Of a DNA stretch of 64,000 bases, positions 17,275 through 24,752 are shown piece after piece; within the stretch, counting starts at the first letter, position 1; each line of letters opens with the position of its first letter. The notes under the pieces are model-generated. The model made no database searches. It had not been told where the DNA came from and worked only from the letters and a program-made list of their open reading frames with translations. Source of the stretch: Candidatus Coprenecus avistercoris. GTDB lineage: Bacteria > Bacteroidota > Bacteroidia > Bacteroidales > UBA932. The stretch lies in the NCBI GenBank assembly GCA_018712275.1, contig DVHI01000030.1, positions 1 to 64,000 on the forward strand, in the 5' to 3' direction. The translations under genes were made by a program, and so were the position numbers.

Positions 17275-18408
17275 TTACCAGAGACTGTATTTGAAGAAGG
17301 GATATTCACTCACGTTAGAGAGGAAGTAAAGAGTGCCGCTGTCCTCGTCCACGGAGATGAAGCCCCAGTTGTCGAGGCGGTAGCGGCGGACCGGATTGCC
17401 GTTCCAGTCGAACTGCTCCACGTAGATGTAGTAGAGGCCCTTTTCCCACTCCTGCATCACATCTGCCGGAGTGCGGCCGCTGTAGAGCAACCAGACGTAG
17501 CGCTGCCCGGCGTAGAGTTTCCAGTAGTGGGTGATATTGCTGTCCATCCCGACTCCCTCCGCCTCACCGTCCTCGAAAGAACGGAAATCGACAGTCCTGA
17601 CATTCCCGTCGAAATCGCAGAACAGCACCCGCTTAGCGTATTTGTACGCCCAGACGGCCCTCTCATACTGGAAGTTCACCCCGAGCGAGCCGATATTCAT
17701 GGTGCTGCCGGCGGAATATTTGCCCAGGCGGACATCGGCCAGCTTCCGGACTGTCTGCCCAGGCGCCGCAGCGGTATCACTTCCGTCGTAAAGGTATATC
17801 GCAGAACTATGCGCGAAGACAATATGGTCGTCATCCACTGCGGCAAAGCCCCGGGTATAGGAAGACGCATTATACTGCGAAGGTATCCGGTGACGGATCT
17901 GCTCTATTACCCCGTCCGTCCTGATTTTGTACAGGCCCTGGATATCCCTGAAGTTTTCGTTAATCATCGCGATGTATCCGGAACCTTCGTAAGGCCAGAT
18001 ATCCGGGGAGATAAACTCCATAGGCCCGCGGCCCCTGTTGCCGGATATACCCTTAAGTTCCAGATCAGGCAGCGAATACATCCTGAACGGACGGTCATCC
18101 TCGCAGCAGACCAGCAGTAGCGAGTCTTTCAGAATCATGGTGGACACCCCCACTTTGAAAATCTCGTCCTGCAGGACTGTATCTCCCTTCAGATGCAGCC
18201 CCTCGCCGAAGGCTTCTGCGTCATTTTTCAAATGCACTTCTCCCGGAACGATAGGGGCAATGGTGTCGGGGACGGCAGCCACATCCTCTGCCAGGCTGCT
18301 GTCCTGTCGGGCGGAATTTTTCCCGGAGCCCCGGCCTCCGCATGATATGGTCAGGGCAGCGGCGGCGATGGCAGCCGATATCAGAATGATGGTAGGAAAT
18401 CTTTTCAT
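17275..18408 (-). CDS. 6-bladed beta-propeller lipoprotein (TolB-like family)
   Basis: A 377-aa lipoprotein with signal sequence and lipobox ending TISC (Cys23). The mature part resembles the Bacteroidetes 6-bladed propeller lipoproteins (TolB-like, BF3164 type): the motif GISGNRGRGPMEF near residue 125 and repeated blade-like segments such as FKVGVSTMILKDSLLLV and EQFDWNGNPVRRYRLD are characteristic. Function of the family is unknown. The start at 18408 was chosen because it begins the signal peptide and follows a -7 element by 22 nt; the open frame upstream of it lacks coding character. It is convergent to the DUF4922-SpoIID gene and divergent from the AmpG-like permease. Confidence 0.85.
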   Translation of the reverse strand: MKRFPTIILISAAIAAAALTISCGGRGSGKNSARQDSSLAEDVAAVPDTIAPIVPGEVHLKNDAEAFGEGLHLKGDTVLQDEIFKVGVSTMILKDSLLLVCCEDDRPFRMYSLPDLELKGISGNRGRGPMEFISPDIWPYEGSGYIAMINENFRDIQGLYKIRTDGVIEQIRHRIPSQYNASSYTRGFAAVDDDHIVFAHSSAIYLYDGSDTAAAPGQTVRKLADVRLGKYSAGSTMNIGSLGVNFQYERAVWAYKYAKRVLFCDFDGNVRTVDFRSFEDGEAEGVGMDSNITHYWKLYAGQRYVWLLYSGRTPADVMQEWEKGLYYIYVEQFDWNGNPVRRYRLDNWGFISVDEDSGTLYFLSNVSEYPFFKYSLW

Positions 18409-18430
18409 GGCGGTGAATTTCTGATTTTTG

Positions 18431-18438
18431 CAAATATA
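18431..18438 (-). promoter_or_regulatory. -7 element TATATTTG of the propeller lipoprotein gene
   Basis: The minus strand reads TATATTTG 22 nt upstream of the ATG at 18408, an exact TAnnTTTG match. No -33 TTTG is found at the right spacing. Confidence 0.5.
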
Positions 18439-18550
18439 CGCAATTTCTTCGTAGCACCCGCGATATACCGGACTTCCGCAATCACATGCCACAACGGCAC
18501 TGAATCGTGGGTTTTGCTGCCGTTGCGGAAAGATGAGGCGGAAGTTTATG

Positions 18551-18558
18551 TATCTTTA
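18551..18558 (+). promoter_or_regulatory. -7-like element TATCTTTA abutting the AmpG-like start
   Basis: TATCTTTA (last base differs from TAnnTTTG) ends 4 nt before the ATG at 18563. If used, the mRNA is leaderless. No -33 element is evident, so support is moderate. Confidence 0.4.
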
Positions 18559-18562
18559 CGGC

Positions 18563-20020
18563 ATGAAAAGCAAGAGAATACCGCCGATGGCGTGGATCCC
18601 GACCCTGTACGTGGCGGAAGGGCTGCCGTACGTGGCAGTAAACACGCTGTCGGTCATCATGTACAAAAATCTCGGGATGTCCAACACCGACATCGCCTTC
18701 TATACCGGCTGGCTGTATCTGCCGTGGGTCATCAAACCATTCTGGAGCCCGTTTGTGGACATCATCAGGACCAAGCGGTGGTGGACGGTGACGACGCAGT
18801 TCATTATCGGGGCGGCATTTGCAGCCATCGCACTTACCCTGCCGCTGGACAGTTACGTGGTGCTGTCACTGGCGGTGTTCTGGCTGATCGGATTTGCCTC
18901 GGCCACGCATGACATAGCGGCGGACGGATACTACATGCTGGCACTTGACTCCTCGGACCAGTCGCTGTATGTAGGGATACGCAGCGCGTTCTACCGGCTG
19001 GCGACCATCATCGGGCAGGGCGGGGTCGTGATGGCTGCCGGATGGATGGAAACGGCTTTCGGGAATGTTCCCCGGGCATGGGCGGTGACCTTCCTGATAC
19101 TCTCGGCACTGTTCCTGCTCATCGCATTTTACCATTCGCGGATACTGCCCCGGCCGGCGGCTGACAGGCCCTCGGGTGCAATGCCGGCAAGGGACGGCAT
19201 AGATGCGTGCTCCCTCAGGGGCTCGAACCCTGAACCCGATTCTGACGTAGCCCCAACAGGACTCGAACCTGCTCCGGCAGTTCCCTCCGAAGAGGACCGC
19301 GGGTTCGGTACCCGTCCGGAATCCGGCCCCAGGACAAGTCACAGCACCGCCCGCATCCTCCGCGAGTTCGTCGGCACCTTCGGCTCATTTTTCCGAAAAA
19401 GGCATGTATGGATTGCCGTCACCTTCATTCTCCTGTACCGCTTCCCCGAAGCTCAGCTCGTGAAGATGATCAACCCCTTCCTGCTCGACCCCGCAACCGA
19501 AGGCGGCCTCGGCCTGAGCACCGCCCAGGTCGGTCTGGTCTACGGCACGATAGGCATTATCGGGCTGACTCTCGGCGGCATCCTCGGCGGCGTGCTCGTA
19601 TCGCGCTACGGACTCAAACGCTGCCTCTGGCCCATGGCCCTGGCCCTCACCCTGCCCTGCGGCGTATTCTGCTGGATGAGCATGGCTCAGCCCGACCCGG
19701 CCTCCATGCTGAACCTGATCCTTATCAACGCCTGCGTCTTCATCGAGCAGTTCGGCTACGGCGTCGGCTTCACCTCCTTCATGCTCTACATGATGTATTT
19801 CGCCGAAGGGCCCAGCAAGACCTCCCATTACGCCATCTGCACCGCATTCATGGCCCTCGGTATGATGATACCGGGTATGTTCGCGGGCGCCCTGCAGGAA
19901 TGGATGGGCTACGTCGGCTTCTTCTGGTGGATCATGGGCTGCTGCCTCGTCACCCTCGCCGTCACCGCACTCATCAAGGTCGACCCTTCCTTCGGCCTCA
20001 AGCACAATGGTAAACAGTAA
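18563..20020 (+). CDS. AmpG-like MFS permease with tRNA-like sequence in its central loop
   Basis: A 485-aa MFS inner-membrane transporter resembling AmpG, which imports GlcNAc-anhydro-MurNAc muropeptides. The N-terminal half (PTLYVAEGLPYVAVNTLS, TDIAFYTGWLYLPWVIKPFWSPFVD) is typical of the family, and six plus six membrane segments can be drawn. Residues about 195-262, the loop between halves, are unusually long and polar. The DNA for residues 216-239 looks like two tRNA 3' ends on the opposite strand, in frame and without a stop. The substrate is inferred from similarity and from nearby peptidoglycan genes; sugar-phosphate or other muropeptide substrates are not excluded. A paired-palindrome locus follows the stop by 23 nt. 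Confidence 0.8.
   Translation: MKSKRIPPMAWIPTLYVAEGLPYVAVNTLSVIMYKNLGMSNTDIAFYTGWLYLPWVIKPFWSPFVDIIRTKRWWTVTTQFIIGAAFAAIALTLPLDSYVVLSLAVFWLIGFASATHDIAADGYYMLALDSSDQSLYVGIRSAFYRLATIIGQGGVVMAAGWMETAFGNVPRAWAVTFLILSALFLLIAFYHSRILPRPAADRPSGAMPARDGIDACSLRGSNPEPDSDVAPTGLEPAPAVPSEEDRGFGTRPESGPRTSHSTARILREFVGTFGSFFRKRHVWIAVTFILLYRFPEAQLVKMINPFLLDPATEGGLGLSTAQVGLVYGTIGIIGLTLGGILGGVLVSRYGLKRCLWPMALALTLPCGVFCWMSMAQPDPASMLNLILINACVFIEQFGYGVGFTSFMLYMMYFAEGPSKTSHYAICTAFMALGMMIPGMFAGALQEWMGYVGFFWWIMGCCLVTLAVTALIKVDPSFGLKHNGKQ
19207..19277 (-). other. Two tandem tRNA 3'-end-like fragments inside the AmpG-like gene
   Basis: On the minus strand, CAGGTTCGAGTCCTG followed by TTGGGGCTAC (19271-19247) reads as a T-arm plus 3' acceptor strand. 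A second unit, CAGGGTTCGAGCCCCTG followed by AGGGAGCAC (19232-19207), lies about 15 nt downstream. Both T-stems pair, the second perfectly. D-arms, anticodon arms and 5' acceptor strands are absent, so these are fragments and not tRNA genes. In the sense frame they encode CSLRGSNPEP and APTGLEPAP. Confidence 0.65.
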
Positions 20021-20043
20021 TGTGAAATAGCTCACTTCTTCCG

Positions 20044-20100
20044 CCCACCTTCGGAAGGTGGGATGAAAATGCGGGAAATCTACTCACCTTCCGAAGGTGA
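20044..20100. repeat. Paired-palindrome repeat, locus 3
   Basis: CCCACCTTC-G-GAAGGTGGG (20044-20062, 9-bp arms, centre 20053) and TCACCTTC-C-GAAGGTGA (20084-20100, 8-bp arms, centre 20092) lie 39 bp apart. The locus sits 23 nt after the AmpG-like stop and may serve as its transcription end. Two CGCCGGAAAAG repeats follow at about 20154-20178. Confidence 0.8.
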
Positions 20101-20187
20101 TGGGAAGCTAGGGGAAACGGCAGCCCCTCCAGAGCCGAAACAGAAAAGTGCATCGCCGGAAAAGCACCGCCGGAAAAGATTTTTTCT

Positions 20188-20195
20188 TAAATTCG
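20188..20195 (+). promoter_or_regulatory. -7-like element TAAATTCG abutting the antiporter start
   Basis: TAAATTCG ends 4 nt before the ATG at 20200, the same arrangement and the same sequence as at the GH92 gene (11414-11421). A leaderless transcript is predicted. Confidence 0.45.
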
Positions 20196-20199
20196 CAGA

Positions 20200-22233
20200 A
20201 TGAACTGGAGTGAACTGAGCCTGCCCATAACCGATCCCACGTGGATATTCCTGATCGTACTGCTGATCATCCTGTTCGCCCCGCTGCTGTTCAACCGGCT
20301 GCGGATACCGAACATCATCGGGATGATCCTGGCCGGCGTGCTCATCGGCGAGCACGGACTCAACCTGCTGGCCCGCGACAGCAGCTTTGAGCTTTTCGGC
20401 AACGTCGGACTGTACTACATCATGCTCTTAGCCGGTTTAGACATCAACATGGAGGACTTCAAGCACAACCGCAAGAAGGCCGCCGTCCTGGGTCTGCTCA
20501 CCTTTTCCATACCGATCATACTCGGACTCATAGTCAACACTTCCCTGCTCAAGTACAGCCTCGCCACATCCATCCTTCTGGCCAGCATGTACGCCTCCTA
20601 CACCCTGATTTCCTACCCGATAGTCCTCCGCCTCGGAGTCTCCCGCGAGAGGAGCGTGAGCATAGCCGTAGGAGCCACAGCAGTCACCGACACCATGACC
20701 CTGCTGGTGCTGGCCGTCATGAGCGGCATATTCGAGGGCGGCACAGGTGAGTCGTTCTGGATAGTGATGGCATTCAAGGTGATAATGATAGGTGCCGTCA
20801 TCATCTACTCCTTCCCGAGAATAGCGCGATGGTTCTTCCGCAAGTACGACGACACCGTCATGCAGTTCATCTTCGTGATGGTACTCCTCTTCGCAGCAGC
20901 CGGGCTGATGGAAGTGGCCGGACTGGAGGGCATCCTCGGAGCCTTCCTCACCGGCATCCTGCTCAACCGCCTGATTCCGTCCATTTCCCCCCTCAAGAGC
21001 CATCTCGAGTTCGTGGGCAACGCCCTCTTCATCCCGTTCTTCCTCATCGGAGTGGGCATGCTCATCAACCTCAACGTGATATTCGGCCACTGGGGCGCGA
21101 TCAAGGTAGCACTCGTCATGACCGCCACCGCCCTGACCGGCAAATGGATTGCCAGCCTCCTGACCCAGAAGGTCTTCCGCATGGCCGCCACCGAGCGCCG
21201 CCTGATGTTCGGCCTCACCACCTCCCAGGCAGCCGCCACCCTCGCAGCAGCCCTCATCGGCTACGAGATCATCCTCCCCGACGGGAGCCGCCTCCTGAAC
21301 GAGGACATCCTCAACGGCACCATTCTCCTGATTCTATTCACCTGCATCGTAAGTTCCCTGACCACCGACCGCACCGCCCGCAAGATAGCCATGGAGGAGC
21401 CCGTCATCGACCGCGACCCCGACAGCCGGCCCGAGAAGATCCTAATCCCGCTGGCCAACCCCGATACCGTCAAGGACTTAGTCTGCCTTTCGATGGCCGT
21501 GCGCGACCCCATGCTCAACGACAACCTCTACGCCCTGAGCATCCTCTACGACACCGACAACTCCAAGGCCGTGAGCACCGCCTCCCGCAACCTCGACAAC
21601 GCCGCCAAGATAGCCGCCTCCGCCCACGTGGACCTCAAGAAACTCAGCCGCTACGACCTCAACATCGCCTCTGGCATCATCCACACCGTCAAGGAACAGG
21701 AGATCACCAGCCTCCTCATCGGCCTGAGAAGGGACGCCGACAGCCCGATTCTCGGCAACTTAGCTGTCAACCTCCTCAAGAGCCTTTCCTGCGAAGTACT
21801 CCTATCCCGCCTCATGGTCCCCATCAACACCCTGAGCCAGATAGTGGTGGCAGTCCCGCCCAAAGCCGAGTACGAAGCCGGATTCAGCCGCTGGGTGGAG
21901 CACCTATGCCGCCTGAGTACCTCCCTGGAGCGCCCCCTGCATTTCCACGCACCCCAGGAGACCATTGTCATACTGCAGAAACTCCTCGAGGAGAACAGCC
22001 ACCGCCTCGAAGCCCTCTACGTTCCCATGGAGGACTACAGCGACCTGACCTCCCTCGCCTCCGAACTCGACGACGACAGCCTCCTGGCCGTAGTCAGCTC
22101 CCGTCCCGGCTCCATCTCCCACGACAGCTCATTTGAGAAGTTGCCCCGCCTCCTCGGCCGCGAGTTCACCGCCTGCAGCCTCATCCTCCTCTACCCTGAG
22201 AAATACGACGACTCCGGCCAGGCCCTCAGCTGA
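20200..22233 (+). CDS. CPA2-type cation/proton antiporter with C-terminal USP-like region
   Basis: A 677-aa protein. Residues 1-395 are a Na+/H+ exchanger domain of the CPA2 kind with about 12 membrane segments (RIPNIIGMILAGVLIGEHGL near 32-50, GATAVTDTMTLLVLAV near 165 with a possible ion-binding Asp, LEGILGAFLTGILLNRL near 245). Residues about 405-677 are soluble and resemble two universal-stress-protein-like units (EKILIPLANPDTVKDLVCLSMAV; LSQIVVAVPPKAEYEAGF), which probably regulate transport in the cytosol. It exchanges Na+ or K+ for H+ at the inner membrane. The muramidase gene begins 29 nt after its stop, so they may be co-transcribed. Confidence 0.9.
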   Translation: MNWSELSLPITDPTWIFLIVLLIILFAPLLFNRLRIPNIIGMILAGVLIGEHGLNLLARDSSFELFGNVGLYYIMLLAGLDINMEDFKHNRKKAAVLGLLTFSIPIILGLIVNTSLLKYSLATSILLASMYASYTLISYPIVLRLGVSRERSVSIAVGATAVTDTMTLLVLAVMSGIFEGGTGESFWIVMAFKVIMIGAVIIYSFPRIARWFFRKYDDTVMQFIFVMVLLFAAAGLMEVAGLEGILGAFLTGILLNRLIPSISPLKSHLEFVGNALFIPFFLIGVGMLINLNVIFGHWGAIKVALVMTATALTGKWIASLLTQKVFRMAATERRLMFGLTTSQAAATLAAALIGYEIILPDGSRLLNEDILNGTILLILFTCIVSSLTTDRTARKIAMEEPVIDRDPDSRPEKILIPLANPDTVKDLVCLSMAVRDPMLNDNLYALSILYDTDNSKAVSTASRNLDNAAKIAASAHVDLKKLSRYDLNIASGIIHTVKEQEITSLLIGLRRDADSPILGNLAVNLLKSLSCEVLLSRLMVPINTLSQIVVAVPPKAEYEAGFSRWVEHLCRLSTSLERPLHFHAPQETIVILQKLLEENSHRLEALYVPMEDYSDLTSLASELDDDSLLAVVSSRPGSISHDSSFEKLPRLLGREFTACSLILLYPEKYDDSGQALS

Positions 22234-22262
22234 CAGCCCGAGCCCAAAACACATTGTACGAT

Positions 22263-23561
22263 ATGAAATTATCCGGAACATACCATCTTTCCACCACAGC
22301 CGCGGCCGTCCTCATCCTGACCGCCCTTACCCTCATCCCCGCCACCGGCACCGCCCAGACCGTCCTCACCGGCATCGACGTCCTCGAGGCCAACGGCTTT
22401 GAGCAGCTGCAGGGCAAGCGCATCGGGCTGGTGACCAATCCCACGGGCGTGGACCGCTACCTCAACTCCACCATCGACGTCCTGCACAGCGCCCCGGGAG
22501 TGGAGCTGGTCGCCCTCTTCGGCCCTGAGCACGGGGTCCGGGGCAATGCCCACGCCGGCGAGCACGTCGAGGGACAGGCCGTCGACCCCCGCACCGGCGT
22601 TCCCATTTTCTCCCTCTACGGCAAGACCCGCCTCCCCTCCGCGGAGCAGTTCGAGGGCCTCGACGCCATCGTCTACGACATCCAGGACATCGGCTGCCGC
22701 TCCTACACCTACATCAGCACCATGGGCAATGTGATGAAGGTGGCGGCAATGGAAGGGGTGGAAATGATCATCCTCGACCGTCCCAACCCCCTCGGAGGCC
22801 TGAAGGTCGAGGGCCCGGGAGTAGAGGACTCCCTCATCTCATTCGTAGGACAATACAATATCCCCTATGTCTACGGCCTCACCTGCGGGGAGCTGGCGAC
22901 CCTGCTCAACGAGGAGGGGATGCTCAGGGTCGAGGGCTCCGACGGCCGGGACTCTACAGTAAAATGCCGGCTCACGGTCGTGAAGATGGAAGGATGGAGG
23001 CGCGGCATGAACTTCGACGCGACGGGACTGCTCTGGGTGCCCTCCTCCCCCCACATTCCCACGGTGGAGGCGGCATACCTCTACCCGGCGACCGGTATTC
23101 TCGGAGAGCTCGGGGTACTGTCCATCGGGGTGGGCTACACCCTGCCCTTCGGCATGATCGCCTGTCCGGGGATGGACGCAGACCTGCTGGCCTCGCGGAT
23201 GAACGCCCTCTATCTGCCGGGGGTGCTGTTCCGGCCCGTCTACGCCACACCATTCTACGGCTCGCTCAAGGGAGAGGAGATCGGAGGGGTGCAGATATAC
23301 ATCACGGACTTCGGGGCGGCACGGCTCTCGGAGATTCAGTTCTATGCGATGCAGGTCATTGCGGACATGCAGCCGGACTTCGACCCGTTCGGGGCTGCAG
23401 ATGCCTCACGGCTGGAAATGTTCGACAAGGTGACCGGCTCCGAGGAGGTGCGGAAGGCCTTCGGAGAGCGGTACAGATATGAGGACATCTTCAATATCTG
23501 GAACGATTTTGCAGAAAAATTCCGTAAAGTCTCGGAAAAATATTACCTTTACGCACTATGA
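22263..23561 (+). CDS. namZ: NamZ-type exo-beta-N-acetylmuramidase (DUF1343, GH171)
   Basis: A 432-aa exported protein with a signal peptide (about residues 1-31). The family, formerly DUF1343 and now GH171, includes Bacillus subtilis and Tannerella forsythia NamZ, which release MurNAc from the non-reducing end of peptidoglycan fragments. Motifs visible are GKRIGLVTNPTGVD, LFGPEHGVRG (with the conserved Glu) and VYDIQDIGCRSYTY. It is of normal family length. The stop overlaps the next start (ATGA), so the two products are translationally coupled. An AmpG-like permease lies two genes upstream, which suggests peptidoglycan scavenging. Confidence 0.88.
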   Translation: MKLSGTYHLSTTAAAVLILTALTLIPATGTAQTVLTGIDVLEANGFEQLQGKRIGLVTNPTGVDRYLNSTIDVLHSAPGVELVALFGPEHGVRGNAHAGEHVEGQAVDPRTGVPIFSLYGKTRLPSAEQFEGLDAIVYDIQDIGCRSYTYISTMGNVMKVAAMEGVEMIILDRPNPLGGLKVEGPGVEDSLISFVGQYNIPYVYGLTCGELATLLNEEGMLRVEGSDGRDSTVKCRLTVVKMEGWRRGMNFDATGLLWVPSSPHIPTVEAAYLYPATGILGELGVLSIGVGYTLPFGMIACPGMDADLLASRMNALYLPGVLFRPVYATPFYGSLKGEEIGGVQIYITDFGAARLSEIQFYAMQVIADMQPDFDPFGAADASRLEMFDKVTGSEEVRKAFGERYRYEDIFNIWNDFAEKFRKVSEKYYLYAL

Positions 23562-24667
23562 AATGCTTCCGGTTCCCATATCTGCTCTTACTGACGGCTA
23601 TCATAGCTGCCGCCGCTGTGTCCTGCAGAAAGGACAACAGTGCCGACTATGACACCGAAGCCCTTATATTCTATGGGGATTATAACGGAGCCATCGGAAA
23701 CAACAAGGAATGTAACTACTACATCTGCCTCTCCGACATAGGATTCGAAGACGACGGAACACTCCTGCCCGGTGGCAGATACTACTACTTCGATGTATTT
23801 TCCACTGCACCTTCCGACCCTAAGCACATAACCATAGCCGAAGGTACCTATAGTCTCGGTCCCTGGGGCGAGACAGCTGTCGGCACATTCACTCCCAACT
23901 ACTCTCTTTTCGAGGAAGCCAGCCGATATGGAGGAAATCTCCAGATTACATTCACCTCCGGTATCATGACCGTATCCCGCAACGGGGACATCTATACATT
24001 CGAGGCAGAGCTGACTGATGTGGCAGGGATGACTCACCGGGTAAGCTACTCAGGCCCCGCACCGTTTACCGACTACTCCACAGGAGGGACCGACTATCTG
24101 CCGCTCGAACAGACCTTAAGCATACAGGCAAAAGCCGCCATAGGTTCCGTAAACGACAGGATGGAAGGACTTGCCGACACCATCTCCAACGTCATCCTCT
24201 CCTTCACCGACATGGACATCGATGCCGACGGCTACACCATTCCGCCGGGCAGCATCCTCAACATAGACTGCTACATGAAACTTACCGAGGACGGAAGACT
24301 GCCCGGAGGCCATTACCACGTCTCTCCGGACTGGGGTACCGATTCCACTCTCAGTCCCGGAGAAGTGAACCTCGACCAGATATACGGCACGGTAGTCGAA
24401 TACTATGATGCGCAGGGCAGCGCTTACTTAGGTCTGATTACCGAAGGCAGCCTGCATATCATTAACTCCACCGAGATGAACTACAACATCATGTTCGCTT
24501 TCACCACCAGCCTCGGCTACGAGGTCGCCGGCAACTACTACGGCCAGCTCGACCTTCTACCTTACCAAAACACATCAGTGTCCAAGGCTCCGGCTGCCGG
24601 AAAGCGCCTTCACCGCCCTGTCTCCTGTCCAACGACCCGCTCGCATTTTTCCGTCAAAACCTTATAA
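23558..24667 (+). CDS. Lipoprotein of unknown function with internal duplication
   Basis: A 369-aa lipoprotein (lipobox AVSC, Cys23). Two related units are visible: about residues 35-165 and 190-345. Each contains an acidic turn followed by PGG or PPG and a Tyr-rich strand (SDIGFEDDGTLLPGGRYYYFD; TDMDIDADGYTIPPG), and each ends in a strand-rich half. I recognise no named family. The start overlaps the namZ stop by 4 nt (ATGA), so it should be made with NamZ, perhaps as a surface or periplasmic partner. The C-terminal 27 residues are basic and unlike the rest. A strong terminator follows. Confidence 0.75.
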   Translation: MKCFRFPYLLLLTAIIAAAAVSCRKDNSADYDTEALIFYGDYNGAIGNNKECNYYICLSDIGFEDDGTLLPGGRYYYFDVFSTAPSDPKHITIAEGTYSLGPWGETAVGTFTPNYSLFEEASRYGGNLQITFTSGIMTVSRNGDIYTFEAELTDVAGMTHRVSYSGPAPFTDYSTGGTDYLPLEQTLSIQAKAAIGSVNDRMEGLADTISNVILSFTDMDIDADGYTIPPGSILNIDCYMKLTEDGRLPGGHYHVSPDWGTDSTLSPGEVNLDQIYGTVVEYYDAQGSAYLGLITEGSLHIINSTEMNYNIMFAFTTSLGYEVAGNYYGQLDLLPYQNTSVSKAPAAGKRLHRPVSCPTTRSHFSVKTL

Positions 24668-24681
24668 ATGCCTTAAATGAC

Positions 24682-24732
24682 AACGGGAAAGAGAGCCGTT
24701 CCTTTTGCAGGTTAACGGTTCTCTTTCCCGTT
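24682..24732. terminator. Bidirectional terminator hairpin
   Basis: Arms 24682-24700 and 24714-24732 pair over 19 bp with one mismatch around a 13-nt loop (AACGGGAAAGAGAGCCGTT on the left). It lies between two convergent genes. TTTTAAAT follows on the plus strand and an AT-rich run on the minus strand, so it can end transcription from both. Confidence 0.9.
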
Positions 24733-24752
24733 TTAAATAAAGCCGTCCGGGG

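Noticed and set aside
19207..19277. A functional tRNA gene pair on the minus strand
   Set aside because: Only T-arm and 3' acceptor strands are present; D-arm, anticodon arm and 5' acceptor are missing, and the region is inside a complete permease gene.
19385..20035. Long open frames antisense to AmpG, Sus and other genes (several over 200 aa)
   Set aside because: They lie wholly within well-supported genes on the other strand and have the skewed composition of GC-rich antisense frames, without recognisable domains or promoters.
20154..20178. Direct repeats CGCCGGAAAAG as an operator of the antiporter gene
   Set aside because: Only two copies, 14 bp apart, in a region already rich in related repeat words. 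They may be debris of the paired-palindrome element, and no regulator is suggested.
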